Assembly (NCBI GenBank): GCA_964385635.1
Contig: CAYLPU010000010.1
Location: 8,293-72,292 of the forward strand
Length of the DNA: 64,000 nucleotides
Direction of reading: 5' to 3'
Origin: CAYLPU01 sp964385635
GTDB lineage: Bacteria; Chloroflexota; Anaerolineae; B4-G1
Position numbers and translations under genes: made by a program. The stretch's first letter is position 1. Each line of letters starts with the position of its first letter. Shown here in pieces: positions 41,886 to 49,319 of this stretch. The notes below the pieces were generated by a model that saw only the letters and a program-made list of their open reading frames with translations, made no database searches and was not told the DNA's origin.

Positions 41886-42590
41886 ATGAGAAAAAGAGGC
41901 CAAGTTCGCATTCTGGTGGTAGATGACGAGCCTGGATACGTCTGGACTATGCAGGTCAATCTGGAGGCCAGAGGCTACGAGGTACTCGTGGCCAGGGACG
42001 GGCAGACGGCTGTGGAACTGGCCGCCCGTGGGGAACCAGACCTCATCATTCTGGACATCAAGATGCCCGGCATGAACGGTTACGACGCCTGCTGGCGTAT
42101 CCGCGAGTTCTCAACGGTGCCGATTATCATGCTCACCGCTCTGGCGGAGGATGCCGACAAGGTAGAAGGTCTGAATATGGGCGCTGACGATTACGTGACC
42201 AAGCCTTTCAGCGTCGACGAGCTTCTAGCCAGGGTGCGGGCTGCGCTGCGGCGTGTTGAACTCCTGGAACCAGAGGAACCCCGTCCCATCTTTGAGGCTG
42301 GTGACCTGCGGGTTGATTTTGACCGGCAGCAAGTGTTTGTCAGCGATCAGGAGGTGCACCTGACCTCCAAGGAGTACCGTTTGCTCTGCGAACTGGTCGA
42401 GAACGCCGGATGGGTACTGCCGTCGGACTATCTGCTGGAAAAGATATGGGGAATTGGGCACGAAGGAGAAAACCTTCTGTTGCGGCAGGTCATTCATCGC
42501 CTGCGTCGAAAAATCGAGCGCGACCCGAGCACCACGCGGCACATCCAGACCCGGATCGGCATCGGCTACGTCTTTATCCCCCCAGAATAA
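41886..42590 (+). CDS. OmpR/PhoB-family response regulator
   Basis: The 234-residue protein has an intact receiver: acidic pair VVDDEPGYVWTMQ, phospho-Asp in IILDIKMPGMNG, and Lys in DDYVTKPFSVDEL. The winged-helix effector (~135-234) ends RQVIHRLRRKIERDPSTTRHI and GIGYVFIPPE. It is the partner of the upstream kinase. PhoB-type regulators bind 11-bp-spaced direct repeats, and such a box precedes the large secreted protein gene at 44077, a plausible target. Confidence 0.93.
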   Translation: MRKRGQVRILVVDDEPGYVWTMQVNLEARGYEVLVARDGQTAVELAARGEPDLIILDIKMPGMNGYDACWRIREFSTVPIIMLTALAEDADKVEGLNMGADDYVTKPFSVDELLARVRAALRRVELLEPEEPRPIFEAGDLRVDFDRQQVFVSDQEVHLTSKEYRLLCELVENAGWVLPSDYLLEKIWGIGHEGENLLLRQVIHRLRRKIERDPSTTRHIQTRIGIGYVFIPPE

Positions 42591-42603
42591 TGCCAACCAG
42601 AAA

Positions 42604-42780
42604 GTAACTACCCAGCCTGTCATTGCGAGGAACGAAGTGACGAAGCACCGCCACGAGCCCCGCCACGAGCCCCGCCACGAGTACTCGCGGTGGTACTCGC
42701 GGTGGTACTCGCGGTGGCAATCTCCACCGTCGCTTACGTGCTGAAGGCAGGAGATTGCTTCGCTACGCTCGCAATGACAT
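42604..42780. repeat. Inverted repeat with 12-bp tandem repeats
   Basis: TGTCATTGCGAGGAACGAAG near 42619 and GGAGATTGCTTCGCTACGCT to AATGACA near 42779 are imperfect inverted copies of a common bacterial interspersed repeat. Between them are three copies of a CGCCACGAGCCC-type unit and three of TACTCGCGGTGG. The left border GTAACTACCCAGCC resembles the terminal repeat of the MITEs at 48031 and 54483, but no right end or duplication was found. Confidence 0.6.
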
Positions 42781-42845
42781 CAAACGAACAAGTGCGTGGC
42801 ATTCCTTATTACGAGTAAATCCAACTTCAGTACTTAACGAAATGC

Positions 42846-42925
42846 TCGTGGCGGATTGCCAAATCCGCCACATTCCGCTGGATTGCCAAATCCAGCGGGA
42901 GCGTTTCGTGATCTACTGAATTTGT
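42846..42925. repeat. Dispersed double-hairpin repeat, copy 1
   Basis: GTGGCGGATTGCCAAATCCG and CCGCTGGATTGCCAAATCCA each form a palindromic hairpin, followed by GGGAGCGTTTCGTGATCTACT. The same pair in the same order is found at 54207-54290. Confidence 0.65.
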
Positions 42926-42949
42926 TCAAAACGTCAGGGCAAAGCGACG

Positions 42950-43471
42950 TTACTCGGTCCGTGCTCCGTAGAGATCAGATGCGCTTCCCAAGCACTCGCT
43001 GCTGGCCCAAGACCGGCCCGAAAAGTGGAACGGGGGCCTTCTCATTTTCGAGATCTCGACACGTCTTAACACAGCCTGCATTCTGGCCAAGAGTTCAGCG
43101 AGGCTGAAGGGCTTGGTCATGTAATGGTCAGCGCCCGCATCCAGACCTCTTATCCTGTTGGCGCTTCCAGCCAGCCTAGTGAGCATGATGATGGGCACCG
43201 TTGAGAACTCTCGGACACGCCGGCAGACCTCGTAACCGTCCAGGCCAGGCATTTTGACATCCAGAATGACAATATCCGGATCCTCGTTGATGATGCACTC
43301 TATGGCCGTCTGTCCATCCTCTGCCACGAGCACCTCATAGCCCTTGGCCTCCATGCTGACCTGTATGGTCCAGACGCATTGAGGCTCGTCATCTACCACC
43401 AGAACGCGAACTTTTTCCAATGGTCCCTTTTCCCCCTGTTTGTTTGCCGGATCTGCGCCTGCCCGCCACAT
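42950..43471 (-). pseudogene. Response regulator remnant, receiver only
   Basis: The first ~145 residues match the receiver of the intact regulator at 41886 (VLVVDDEPQCVWTIQVSMEA, VILDVKMPGLDG, MTKPFSLAELLA). The helix LLARMQAVLRRVE is kept, then sequence similarity ends in RRPPFHFSGRSWASSECLG and a stop, so the DNA-binding domain is gone. The acidic, Asp and Lys residues remain. It could still act as a phosphate sink; truncation by rearrangement is my reading. The start may be TTG 43420 instead of 43471. Confidence 0.65.
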
Positions 43472-43639
43472 GACGTCACGTTATATCATGACGAAAGAAT
43501 GACCCAAAACCTTACGGGTAACTTGAAAAATCGGTAAGGCATCTTGTCGGCTCCGTATAGACGCTCGGCTAAGCCAAACCACCAAGGTCATAATGGTTGC
43601 CCAGTCGATCACCTGCCACAGTTCGCTACCCGCCATCTG

Positions 43640-43735
43640 CGGACGAGAGAGGGTTTGCAACCCTCGTTTTTGCCGTGCAGAGCCTCGTTTTAGCCCAAGA
43701 CGGCGGTTGCAAACCGCCTTGGAGCACATGGCTGA
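43640..43735. repeat. REP-like hairpins
   Basis: GAGGGTTTGCAACCCTC and GGCGGTTGCAAACCGCC are short palindromes 40 bp apart in the gap upstream of the receiver remnant, in otherwise gene-free sequence. Confidence 0.55.
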
Positions 43736-43822
43736 GTAGTTGCAGGTTTTTTATCATTATCTGCGTACATCCGTATGATCCGTGTTGATCCGTGTTCTAT
43801 TTATGACTGGCTGAGCAGTTAC
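43736..43822. mobile_element. Truncated right half of MITE family 3
   Basis: From CAGGTTTTTTATC to GGCTGAGCAGTTAC this segment matches the right half of the complete element at 48558-48725, including GATCCGTGTTGATCCGTGTT. The left half and a target duplication are missing. Confidence 0.65.
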
Positions 43823-43880
43823 CTGATTTTAATAATATCTTAGTGAATTTGTGATTGCGAATTGACCGTGCAAGAGGCAT

Positions 43881-43914
43881 TTGTAACACGTCTGTAACAC
43901 GGAAAAGATATAAT
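43881..43914 (+). promoter_or_regulatory. PhoB-like box and -10 upstream of the large secreted protein
   Basis: TTGTAACACG-TCTGTAACACGG contains TGTAACACG twice, 11 bp apart (43882 and 43893). TATAAT at 43909-43914 follows with no separate -35, the layout of PhoB-activated promoters. A PhoB-family regulator is encoded 1.3 kb upstream. Confidence 0.55.
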
Positions 43915-44076
43915 CTGCATCGTACTTTACCAGCATCAGATTATTGATCACTCGACGTGTTCAGCGCACTGGATCTACACGGAGGTGTCTATGGAAGATA
44001 AGTTGTATCGAGAGAGCGATCTGTTGGTGTAACCAAACCTATTTCTATGTGTATATGTATGAAGGAGAAAGAAACG

Positions 44077-47000
44077 ATGAAGGCTACGAAAAGCATAATG
44101 GGGCTTTTACTGATCGGGGTGATTTTGACGAGCGGCGTGCCGATCGCCTACGCTGGCCCCCCCCCTGAGCCCGAGGCGCCCTGGTTTGGGGCTTCAGGCC
44201 CCGGACTCCATGTCACCCCCCTCATTGCCGGACAGTATATGGATGATCCTGCCGGCACGGTTCGCGTCTTTAACTCGCGCGAAAAGCTGCACATCCAGGT
44301 TGGACCCTTGGATGAGTGGCTGATCAACACGATCCAGATCTATGTCGGCGGAGACCCTGTGCCAACCGTTAACAGCGGCAATCCCAACCAGGGAGCATTC
44401 CCTTACAAGCAAGAATTACCTGAACCAGTTCCCAGCTATACGCTGGTACTGGATCTTGTGGATGATCTGGATTTTAGCTGGGGTCAACCTTACGAGTACC
44501 TGCGTATCCAGAATATCGCCGTCCACGCTGACCTGGTCAAACTCGATACGTCTGAGACGGCGAGCGGGAAGAAGATCAGAATCCTCGAAGAGGAGGGCGC
44601 GTGGGCCTTTGGGGATGGTGTGTTCGAAGGAGGGCGGTGGGCCTGGTGGTTCAAATACGAAATGGCCCATCCCCAGCGCGGCCATTTTGTCGACTCCCCA
44701 GTGGGTGGCCTGAGTTTTCAAACGCCAACCAACGCCGGCAAGACCGACGAATCTGGCGGCTTCGACTACTTCCCCGGCGAGCGCGTTGAGTTGGCCATTG
44801 GCTCAGTGCCTCTGGGGACACCCCTGGCCGGCCACAAGATCTCGCCGCTGGACATCTTTGAGAACTCGGACACGGATGACCCCAGGGTGATCAACATGGC
44901 GCGGCTCCTGCAGAGTTTGGACGCCGACGCCAATCCCCAGGAGGGCATCCTCATCACCGAAGACGTGGAGGCCTGCCTCGACGCCCTGGGTTTGACGGGC
45001 GTTGACTTTGCTAACGACGCCGAGGTCGAATCAGTGATTCAGGGAACCATCAACCAGTGTGCAGGCATTGTCACCCTGGTCGTAGTCTCGGCCGAGGACG
45101 CCAAGGCGAACCTGGACCGGTCGCTCGACAGCAACATGTTCCGCAAGGACATCTCCCGAACGCCGGACCTGACCAGTTCCAAGTCGAAACTCAATATCAT
45201 GCCCATGTGGTTCCCGGCCCTCAGAGCGAACAATGATCCGACCGTCATCGAATACTATGACGAGGAAGGCGCGCTGATTCGAACAGCAGAAGAAGCCAAG
45301 CCCGTCGTCGTGGTCTATACCGACGGCATCGAGGAGACCGGTTACGAGGACATCTTTGCCGCCATCTCGCGCGACGACGGCAACACCTTCAAGCACACGA
45401 ATATTGCGCGCGCGGCGGATAGGTCTTCCTTCACGCTGGACAACGGCGAGGAGTACTTTGGCCAGGCCAAAAAGCCGGTTTTCCAGGTCAAGGGGAACAA
45501 TATCCTGGTCGCCTGGACGAGCAAGTTCTGCGGCGGCGGCAAGCCGGCCTATGCGATCACCACCTGCGACGACCCGGACACCGAAGAGATCGAGACCGCC
45601 GACCCCGAAACCGGCTTATGCCGGATCACATGCCATGGCGACGGGGATAACGAGGTCTGCGAGCCCGACTACCCGTACGACGATCCCTACTACACGGAAG
45701 ACATCTGGGGCGTCGGCGGCCCGCAGCGGTCTGTGGACTATACCGACCAGGGCTTTCCTGAGGTCGGCGAGGTTCCCTACAGTTGCGTGTGGGTCGCTCG
45801 CGGCACCATCGTCACCCAGGGCATGATCAACAGCGGTGGTTTCTGGGCTGACAGCACGGTCGGCGACATCCAGTGGTTCAAGCCGGAGCGGTTGACCTCT
45901 GGGCGGCGTGACGCCAACCAGGTCTTTATGGGTGGTTCGGATGGCGCTGGTTTCGCCATCGCCTGGCAGGAAGATCCGGATGGTTTGCGCCCTGGCGCCG
46001 CCGCCGGACCTGGCCCTGGTTGGGGTGGCGCGACCACCAACCACAAGACCGACATCTGGTACAGCTATATCACTATGGCGGATTTCCGCCAGATTGACGA
46101 GAACTTTGTGGCCGGCGGCGATCCCGAGCATGAGATAGAAGGACGCCCCAAGGCGTTGGTGCCCATGGCGCTGCCGGTGCGGCTGTCGGACAATGACGCG
46201 GTCAACACCGAAAACCTGCTGGTCGAGCTGGGTGAGGACGGCTATCCCGTGCAAGATGGGGATGGCAACTGGATCCCGCTCTCCAATCCAGATGCGAATT
46301 CAGACGACGGCGATGGCACCCACGCCTACGGCTATATGATCGACGGTCTGTGCGAGGGTTTTTACGAGTTCACCAACTATAATGATGAACTGAAGCGCGT
46401 CTGCATCACCGAGGACGGCCGACTGCTGGACGGCGACACCGGCGCATCGCGCCCGAACGTCTTCCTGCAGACCTACACCAACAACAATGGCACACCCGAC
46501 GATACCACGGACGACTTCAAGAGCGCCTGGGCGATCCTGGCTTACGAGGAGACCAAGGGGGCCGGCGTCGGCCCGCCAGACCACACCGAAGAACCCCCGT
46601 ACGGCGATGCGCCTCTCCCTGAGGTGGGCAAGAACGCCATCTACCACAGTTTTGATTTCCAGAACCCGGACCTGGTCAGCGCGGGCAACATCATCAACCT
46701 GCCTGAAAGGGATGCCGACGGGAACCTGATGTACCTGCGAGAGGTCAGTTTGGATGGCGACGGCAATGTGGTCTTTGGTGAGCTCATCCTCGACTATCTG
46801 GGCCAGCCGCAACTGGCGTACGAGAACGCGCGCCGACCGCGCTTCATCATCCAGGGCAAGGCCGCGATGGGCGCATCTGACACGGTCATGATCGTCCTGT
46901 ACAAGGAAGGGCAGGAAGGCATGGGCCGCCCGTCGGACATCATGCTGCGCCGCTTTGTGTCGGATACCCCTGGGAACCCCTATCGGTTCGATAACATCGT

Positions 47001-47961
47001 GTGCGACGAGTGGGAGCTCGCCGACAACGGCCTAACCGTCTGTGTGGACGGCACCCAGAACATGAGCACCGTCCATCCCACCGTGGTAACTGATTCAATG
47101 GGCGATCCTGTGAGTGAGGATCCTTATGGGGCCGTCAAAGTGGTGCAATGGGAGCAGACGCCGGGGATCCTTGCCAACGCATCGTGGGTCAATCCCTACG
47201 AAGAGGCACGCGCCCACCGGGGCGCCATCCGCGGCGACTTTATCGTCATGGGCTACTCCTACACGCCCAACTGGGCGGCGTACAGAAATGGGAACGACAA
47301 GTTCGACTTTTACATTCGTCGCTCCTTCGACGGCGGGCTGACCTGGACGACGGACCCCGCTGGTGAGGGAGTCACACACTGCCGCACCTCTACCGATCCT
47401 GTAACCAAGGAAAAGACAGAGGTCTGCACCTTCTATCCCGCGGGTGCGTTTGAGGAAGCGCGTAACGTCTCTCAACTCCCGAACAGCAAAGAGAGCGTGA
47501 TCGAGCCGCGCATCGTCGGCGCGCCGGGGACGATCAAGGTGAATGGCGTGTGGACCGGAATCGACGAGGATCTGCAGAACCCGGACGTGTTCTACGTGAG
47601 TTATGGCACGGCCACCAACCCGCCGCAGGTTCACGGCGACAGTGACGAGGAACAAGAATATCCGGCGCCGATGGATCTCTACTACAGCTTTAGCATGGAC
47701 AGAGGCGAGACCTACGCGGTGTCTACGTGGGTGGTGAATCCCGATAGCGCAGGCAACAACGCCGGATTAGAGGTAACCGGTTGGGACTGGCTGGCCAAAG
47801 GCGAACCGGAGCAGGGCGAGGCGCAGTTGCGCATGACCCCGGACGGCTCGCGCTTCTATGCCACCTGGCTGCAAGAAGATGACGAGGTTAGCGACATCTA
47901 CTTCCGCCGGATCATGCCCCCCACTTTCGAGGCTAACGTAGCACCAGAACCAGCACCATAA
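44077..47961 (+). CDS. Large secreted protein (1,294 aa), unknown function
   Basis: ATG 44077 has AAGGAG 9 bases upstream and starts a signal peptide MKATKSIMGLLLIGVILTSG ending AYAG. The mature protein is acidic and rich in Asp, Gly, Pro and aromatic residues. The N-terminal ~300 residues include GGRWAWWFKYEMAHPQRGHF and SGGFDYFPGERVELAIGSV, seen in some bacterial surface proteins. Later, several blocks resemble sialidase-type beta-propeller strands (AAISRDDGNTFKHT, SFDGGLTWTTD, SMDRGETYAVST). There are two Cys-rich spots near 500 (FCGGGK, CDDPDTEE). No C-terminal anchor is visible; it ends VAPEPAP. I cannot assign a function. Confidence 0.85.
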   Translation: MKATKSIMGLLLIGVILTSGVPIAYAGPPPEPEAPWFGASGPGLHVTPLIAGQYMDDPAGTVRVFNSREKLHIQVGPLDEWLINTIQIYVGGDPVPTVNSGNPNQGAFPYKQELPEPVPSYTLVLDLVDDLDFSWGQPYEYLRIQNIAVHADLVKLDTSETASGKKIRILEEEGAWAFGDGVFEGGRWAWWFKYEMAHPQRGHFVDSPVGGLSFQTPTNAGKTDESGGFDYFPGERVELAIGSVPLGTPLAGHKISPLDIFENSDTDDPRVINMARLLQSLDADANPQEGILITEDVEACLDALGLTGVDFANDAEVESVIQGTINQCAGIVTLVVVSAEDAKANLDRSLDSNMFRKDISRTPDLTSSKSKLNIMPMWFPALRANNDPTVIEYYDEEGALIRTAEEAKPVVVVYTDGIEETGYEDIFAAISRDDGNTFKHTNIARAADRSSFTLDNGEEYFGQAKKPVFQVKGNNILVAWTSKFCGGGKPAYAITTCDDPDTEEIETADPETGLCRITCHGDGDNEVCEPDYPYDDPYYTEDIWGVGGPQRSVDYTDQGFPEVGEVPYSCVWVARGTIVTQGMINSGGFWADSTVGDIQWFKPERLTSGRRDANQVFMGGSDGAGFAIAWQEDPDGLRPGAAAGPGPGWGGATTNHKTDIWYSYITMADFRQIDENFVAGGDPEHEIEGRPKALVPMALPVRLSDNDAVNTENLLVELGEDGYPVQDGDGNWIPLSNPDANSDDGDGTHAYGYMIDGLCEGFYEFTNYNDELKRVCITEDGRLLDGDTGASRPNVFLQTYTNNNGTPDDTTDDFKSAWAILAYEETKGAGVGPPDHTEEPPYGDAPLPEVGKNAIYHSFDFQNPDLVSAGNIINLPERDADGNLMYLREVSLDGDGNVVFGELILDYLGQPQLAYENARRPRFIIQGKAAMGASDTVMIVLYKEGQEGMGRPSDIMLRRFVSDTPGNPYRFDNIVCDEWELADNGLTVCVDGTQNMSTVHPTVVTDSMGDPVSEDPYGAVKVVQWEQTPGILANASWVNPYEEARAHRGAIRGDFIVMGYSYTPNWAAYRNGNDKFDFYIRRSFDGGLTWTTDPAGEGVTHCRTSTDPVTKEKTEVCTFYPAGAFEEARNVSQLPNSKESVIEPRIVGAPGTIKVNGVWTGIDEDLQNPDVFYVSYGTATNPPQVHGDSDEEQEYPAPMDLYYSFSMDRGETYAVSTWVVNPDSAGNNAGLEVTGWDWLAKGEPEQGEAQLRMTPDGSRFYATWLQEDDEVSDIYFRRIMPPTFEANVAPEPAP

Positions 47962-47972
47962 TAGTACGACGG

Positions 47973-48007
47973 GAGTATGGACGCCAGTTGTACTGGCGTC
48001 CATACTC
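47973..48007 (+). terminator. 15-bp perfect stem after the large secreted protein
   Basis: GAGTATGGACGCCAG and CTGGCGTCCATACTC pair fully around TTGTA, 12 bp after the stop codon. The tail is TCTCC rather than a long T-run. Confidence 0.6.
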
Positions 48008-48030
48008 TCTCCAACATATAAAGATTCCGG

Positions 48031-48191
48031 GTAACTACTCAGCCACCCCCACGCGGAGCGTTGAAACGCCCCGCTGATACGGCGAAACCCGTTAAAACGG
48101 GTTAGAAAGTCGCGTTTTAGTGCGTTTTAACGCACTTTGCGTATCAGCCGATGGTTTCAACCATCGGCGGGGCAAACGGGTGAGTAGTTAC
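48031..48191. mobile_element. MITE family 2, copy 1 (161 bp)
   Basis: Ends GTAACTACTCAGCC and GGGTGAGTAGTTAC are inverted repeats, and GATTCCGG is duplicated on both sides (48023-48030, 48192-48199). The interior has three short hairpins (AACCCGTTAAAACGGGTT, GTGCGTTTTAACGCAC, CCGATGGTTTCAACCATCGG) enclosed by CTGATACG/CGTATCAG. It appears identical to the copy at 54483-54643. No coding capacity. Confidence 0.9.
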
Positions 48192-48256
48192 GATTCCGGC
48201 GCAACAAGGTCGGTTTCTCATAGCAACGAAATATCAAAGGAAAGGAGGTGAAAAAG

Positions 48257-48466
48257 ATGAAGAAACTGCTGATTTTAGTGCTCGTGTTGTTGATGTTGCT
48301 GGCCACGGTTATCCCGGCCTTTGCTTATCACGGCGGGGGCTCGGAAGGCAACAGCACCGGCGACGGTGTCCCGCCAGGTTGGGCCGACGCAGGCGACGAC
48401 GATGGACCGCCAGGTTGGTCCCACGTGTGTCCAGGCGAGGGAGGCACTGGCCCCCCGGGCCAGTAA
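48257..48466 (+). CDS. Small secreted protein with PPGW repeats (69 aa)
   Basis: AAAGGAGG precedes ATG 48257 by 9 bases. A clear signal peptide (KKLLILVLVLLMLLATVIPAFA) is followed by ~46 residues rich in Gly, Asp and Pro, with GVPPGWADAG, GPPGWSHV and GTGPPGQ. A strong stem follows the stop. Secretion is likely; function is unknown. Small secreted Gly/Pro peptides of this kind could be structural or bind calcium through the Asp runs. Confidence 0.72.
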   Translation: MKKLLILVLVLLMLLATVIPAFAYHGGGSEGNSTGDGVPPGWADAGDDDGPPGWSHVCPGEGGTGPPGQ

Positions 48467-48476
48467 CGTGACCCAA

Positions 48477-48513
48477 ATCCGGCGCTGCCCAGTATGAACG
48501 GGCAGCGCCGGAT
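48477..48513 (+). terminator. Perfect 14-bp stem after the small secreted protein gene
   Basis: ATCCGGCGCTGCCC (48477-48490) pairs with GGGCAGCGCCGGAT (48500-48513) around a 9-base loop, 10 bp after the stop codon. Only a short T-rich tract follows later. Confidence 0.65.
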
Positions 48514-48557
48514 GTCTGGCTATCATCGTTTTTGGTGCCCATAGACATAAACGGGAC

Positions 48558-48725
48558 GTAACTGCTCAGGCTCTTCCCAAAATCAGGTATAAATAGCACA
48601 CGGATACACACGAATGAACTGGCCGCATCCGTTGACACGGGTTCTCACAGGTTTTTTATCTATCTGCGTACATCCGTATGATCCGTGTTGATCCGTGTTC
48701 TATTCATGACTGGCTGAGCAGTTAC
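48558..48725. mobile_element. MITE family 3 (168 bp)
   Basis: Ends GTAACTGCTCAGGC and GGCTGAGCAGTTAC are inverted repeats similar to family 2, with AACGGGAC duplicated on both sides (48550-48557, 48726-48733). The interior differs from family 2 and contains GATCCGTGTTGATCCGTGTT. A truncated copy is at 43736-43822. No coding capacity. Confidence 0.88.
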
Positions 48726-48778
48726 AACGGGACAACAGTTGGCCGAACAAAACCCCCGATTTCTCTGGCAATGTGCAC

Positions 48779-49237
48779 TCACTGTTCATTGACAGACACA
48801 CGCTGCTGGGCACAGGCGATCCGCCGGTCAATAGCCCGGAAGATACGAGGGGGGTCTTGCTGTCTCGAGAGTTCGACGCGCCGCAGCACAGCCTGCATCC
48901 TGGCCAGCAGCTCGGCGATGTTGAAAGGCTTGGTCACGTAATCGTCGGCGCCCATGTCCAGGCCCTTTACCTTCGCGGCGTTCTCCACCAGGGCGGTGAG
49001 CATGATGATCGGTACCGTGGAGAACTCGCGGATACGATAGCAGACCTCGTAGCCGTCCATGCCGGGCATCTTGATGTCCAAAACGATGAGGTCAGGCTTC
49101 TCACTCGCGGCGAGCTCTACGGCCGTCTGCCCGTCACTCGCCACGAGCACCGCATAGCCTCTGGCCTCCAGATTGACCTGTATGGCCCAGACATATCCAG
49201 GCTCGTCATCTACCACCAGAATGCGAACTTTGTTCAT
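48779..49237 (-). pseudogene. Second response regulator remnant, receiver plus partial effector
   Basis: From ATG 49237 the frame encodes a full receiver (ILVVDDEPGYVWAIQVNLEA, IVLDIKMPGMDG, VTKPFNIAELLA), close to the intact regulator at 41886. It also keeps the start of the winged-helix domain (PPRIFRAIDRR, RVSVNEQ) and then meets TGA where the relative has a Glu codon. Similarity fades beyond, and the MITE at 48558 lies 54 bp further. Loss of the DNA-binding domain makes it a likely remnant. Confidence 0.65.
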
Positions 49238-49319
49238 CTGCATCCAGAATTGGCTGGTCGGCATGGAACGCCAAAGCGGCGCACTGCGATGGGCGCGCCG
49301 CCTTGACGAGTATTGTGCC

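Noticed and set aside
42640..42725. CRISPR array
   Set aside because: The repeats are contiguous 12-bp units without spacers, and no cas genes are near.
42604..43822. A single 1.2-kb transposon between a MITE-like left end and the family 3 right end
   Set aside because: No matching target duplication flanks 42604 and 43822, and no transposase lies between.
48726..48790. In-frame TGA in the regulator remnant as selenocysteine
   Set aside because: The relative has Glu at that position and no Cys; a SECIS-like hairpin is not apparent, and the following sequence loses similarity.
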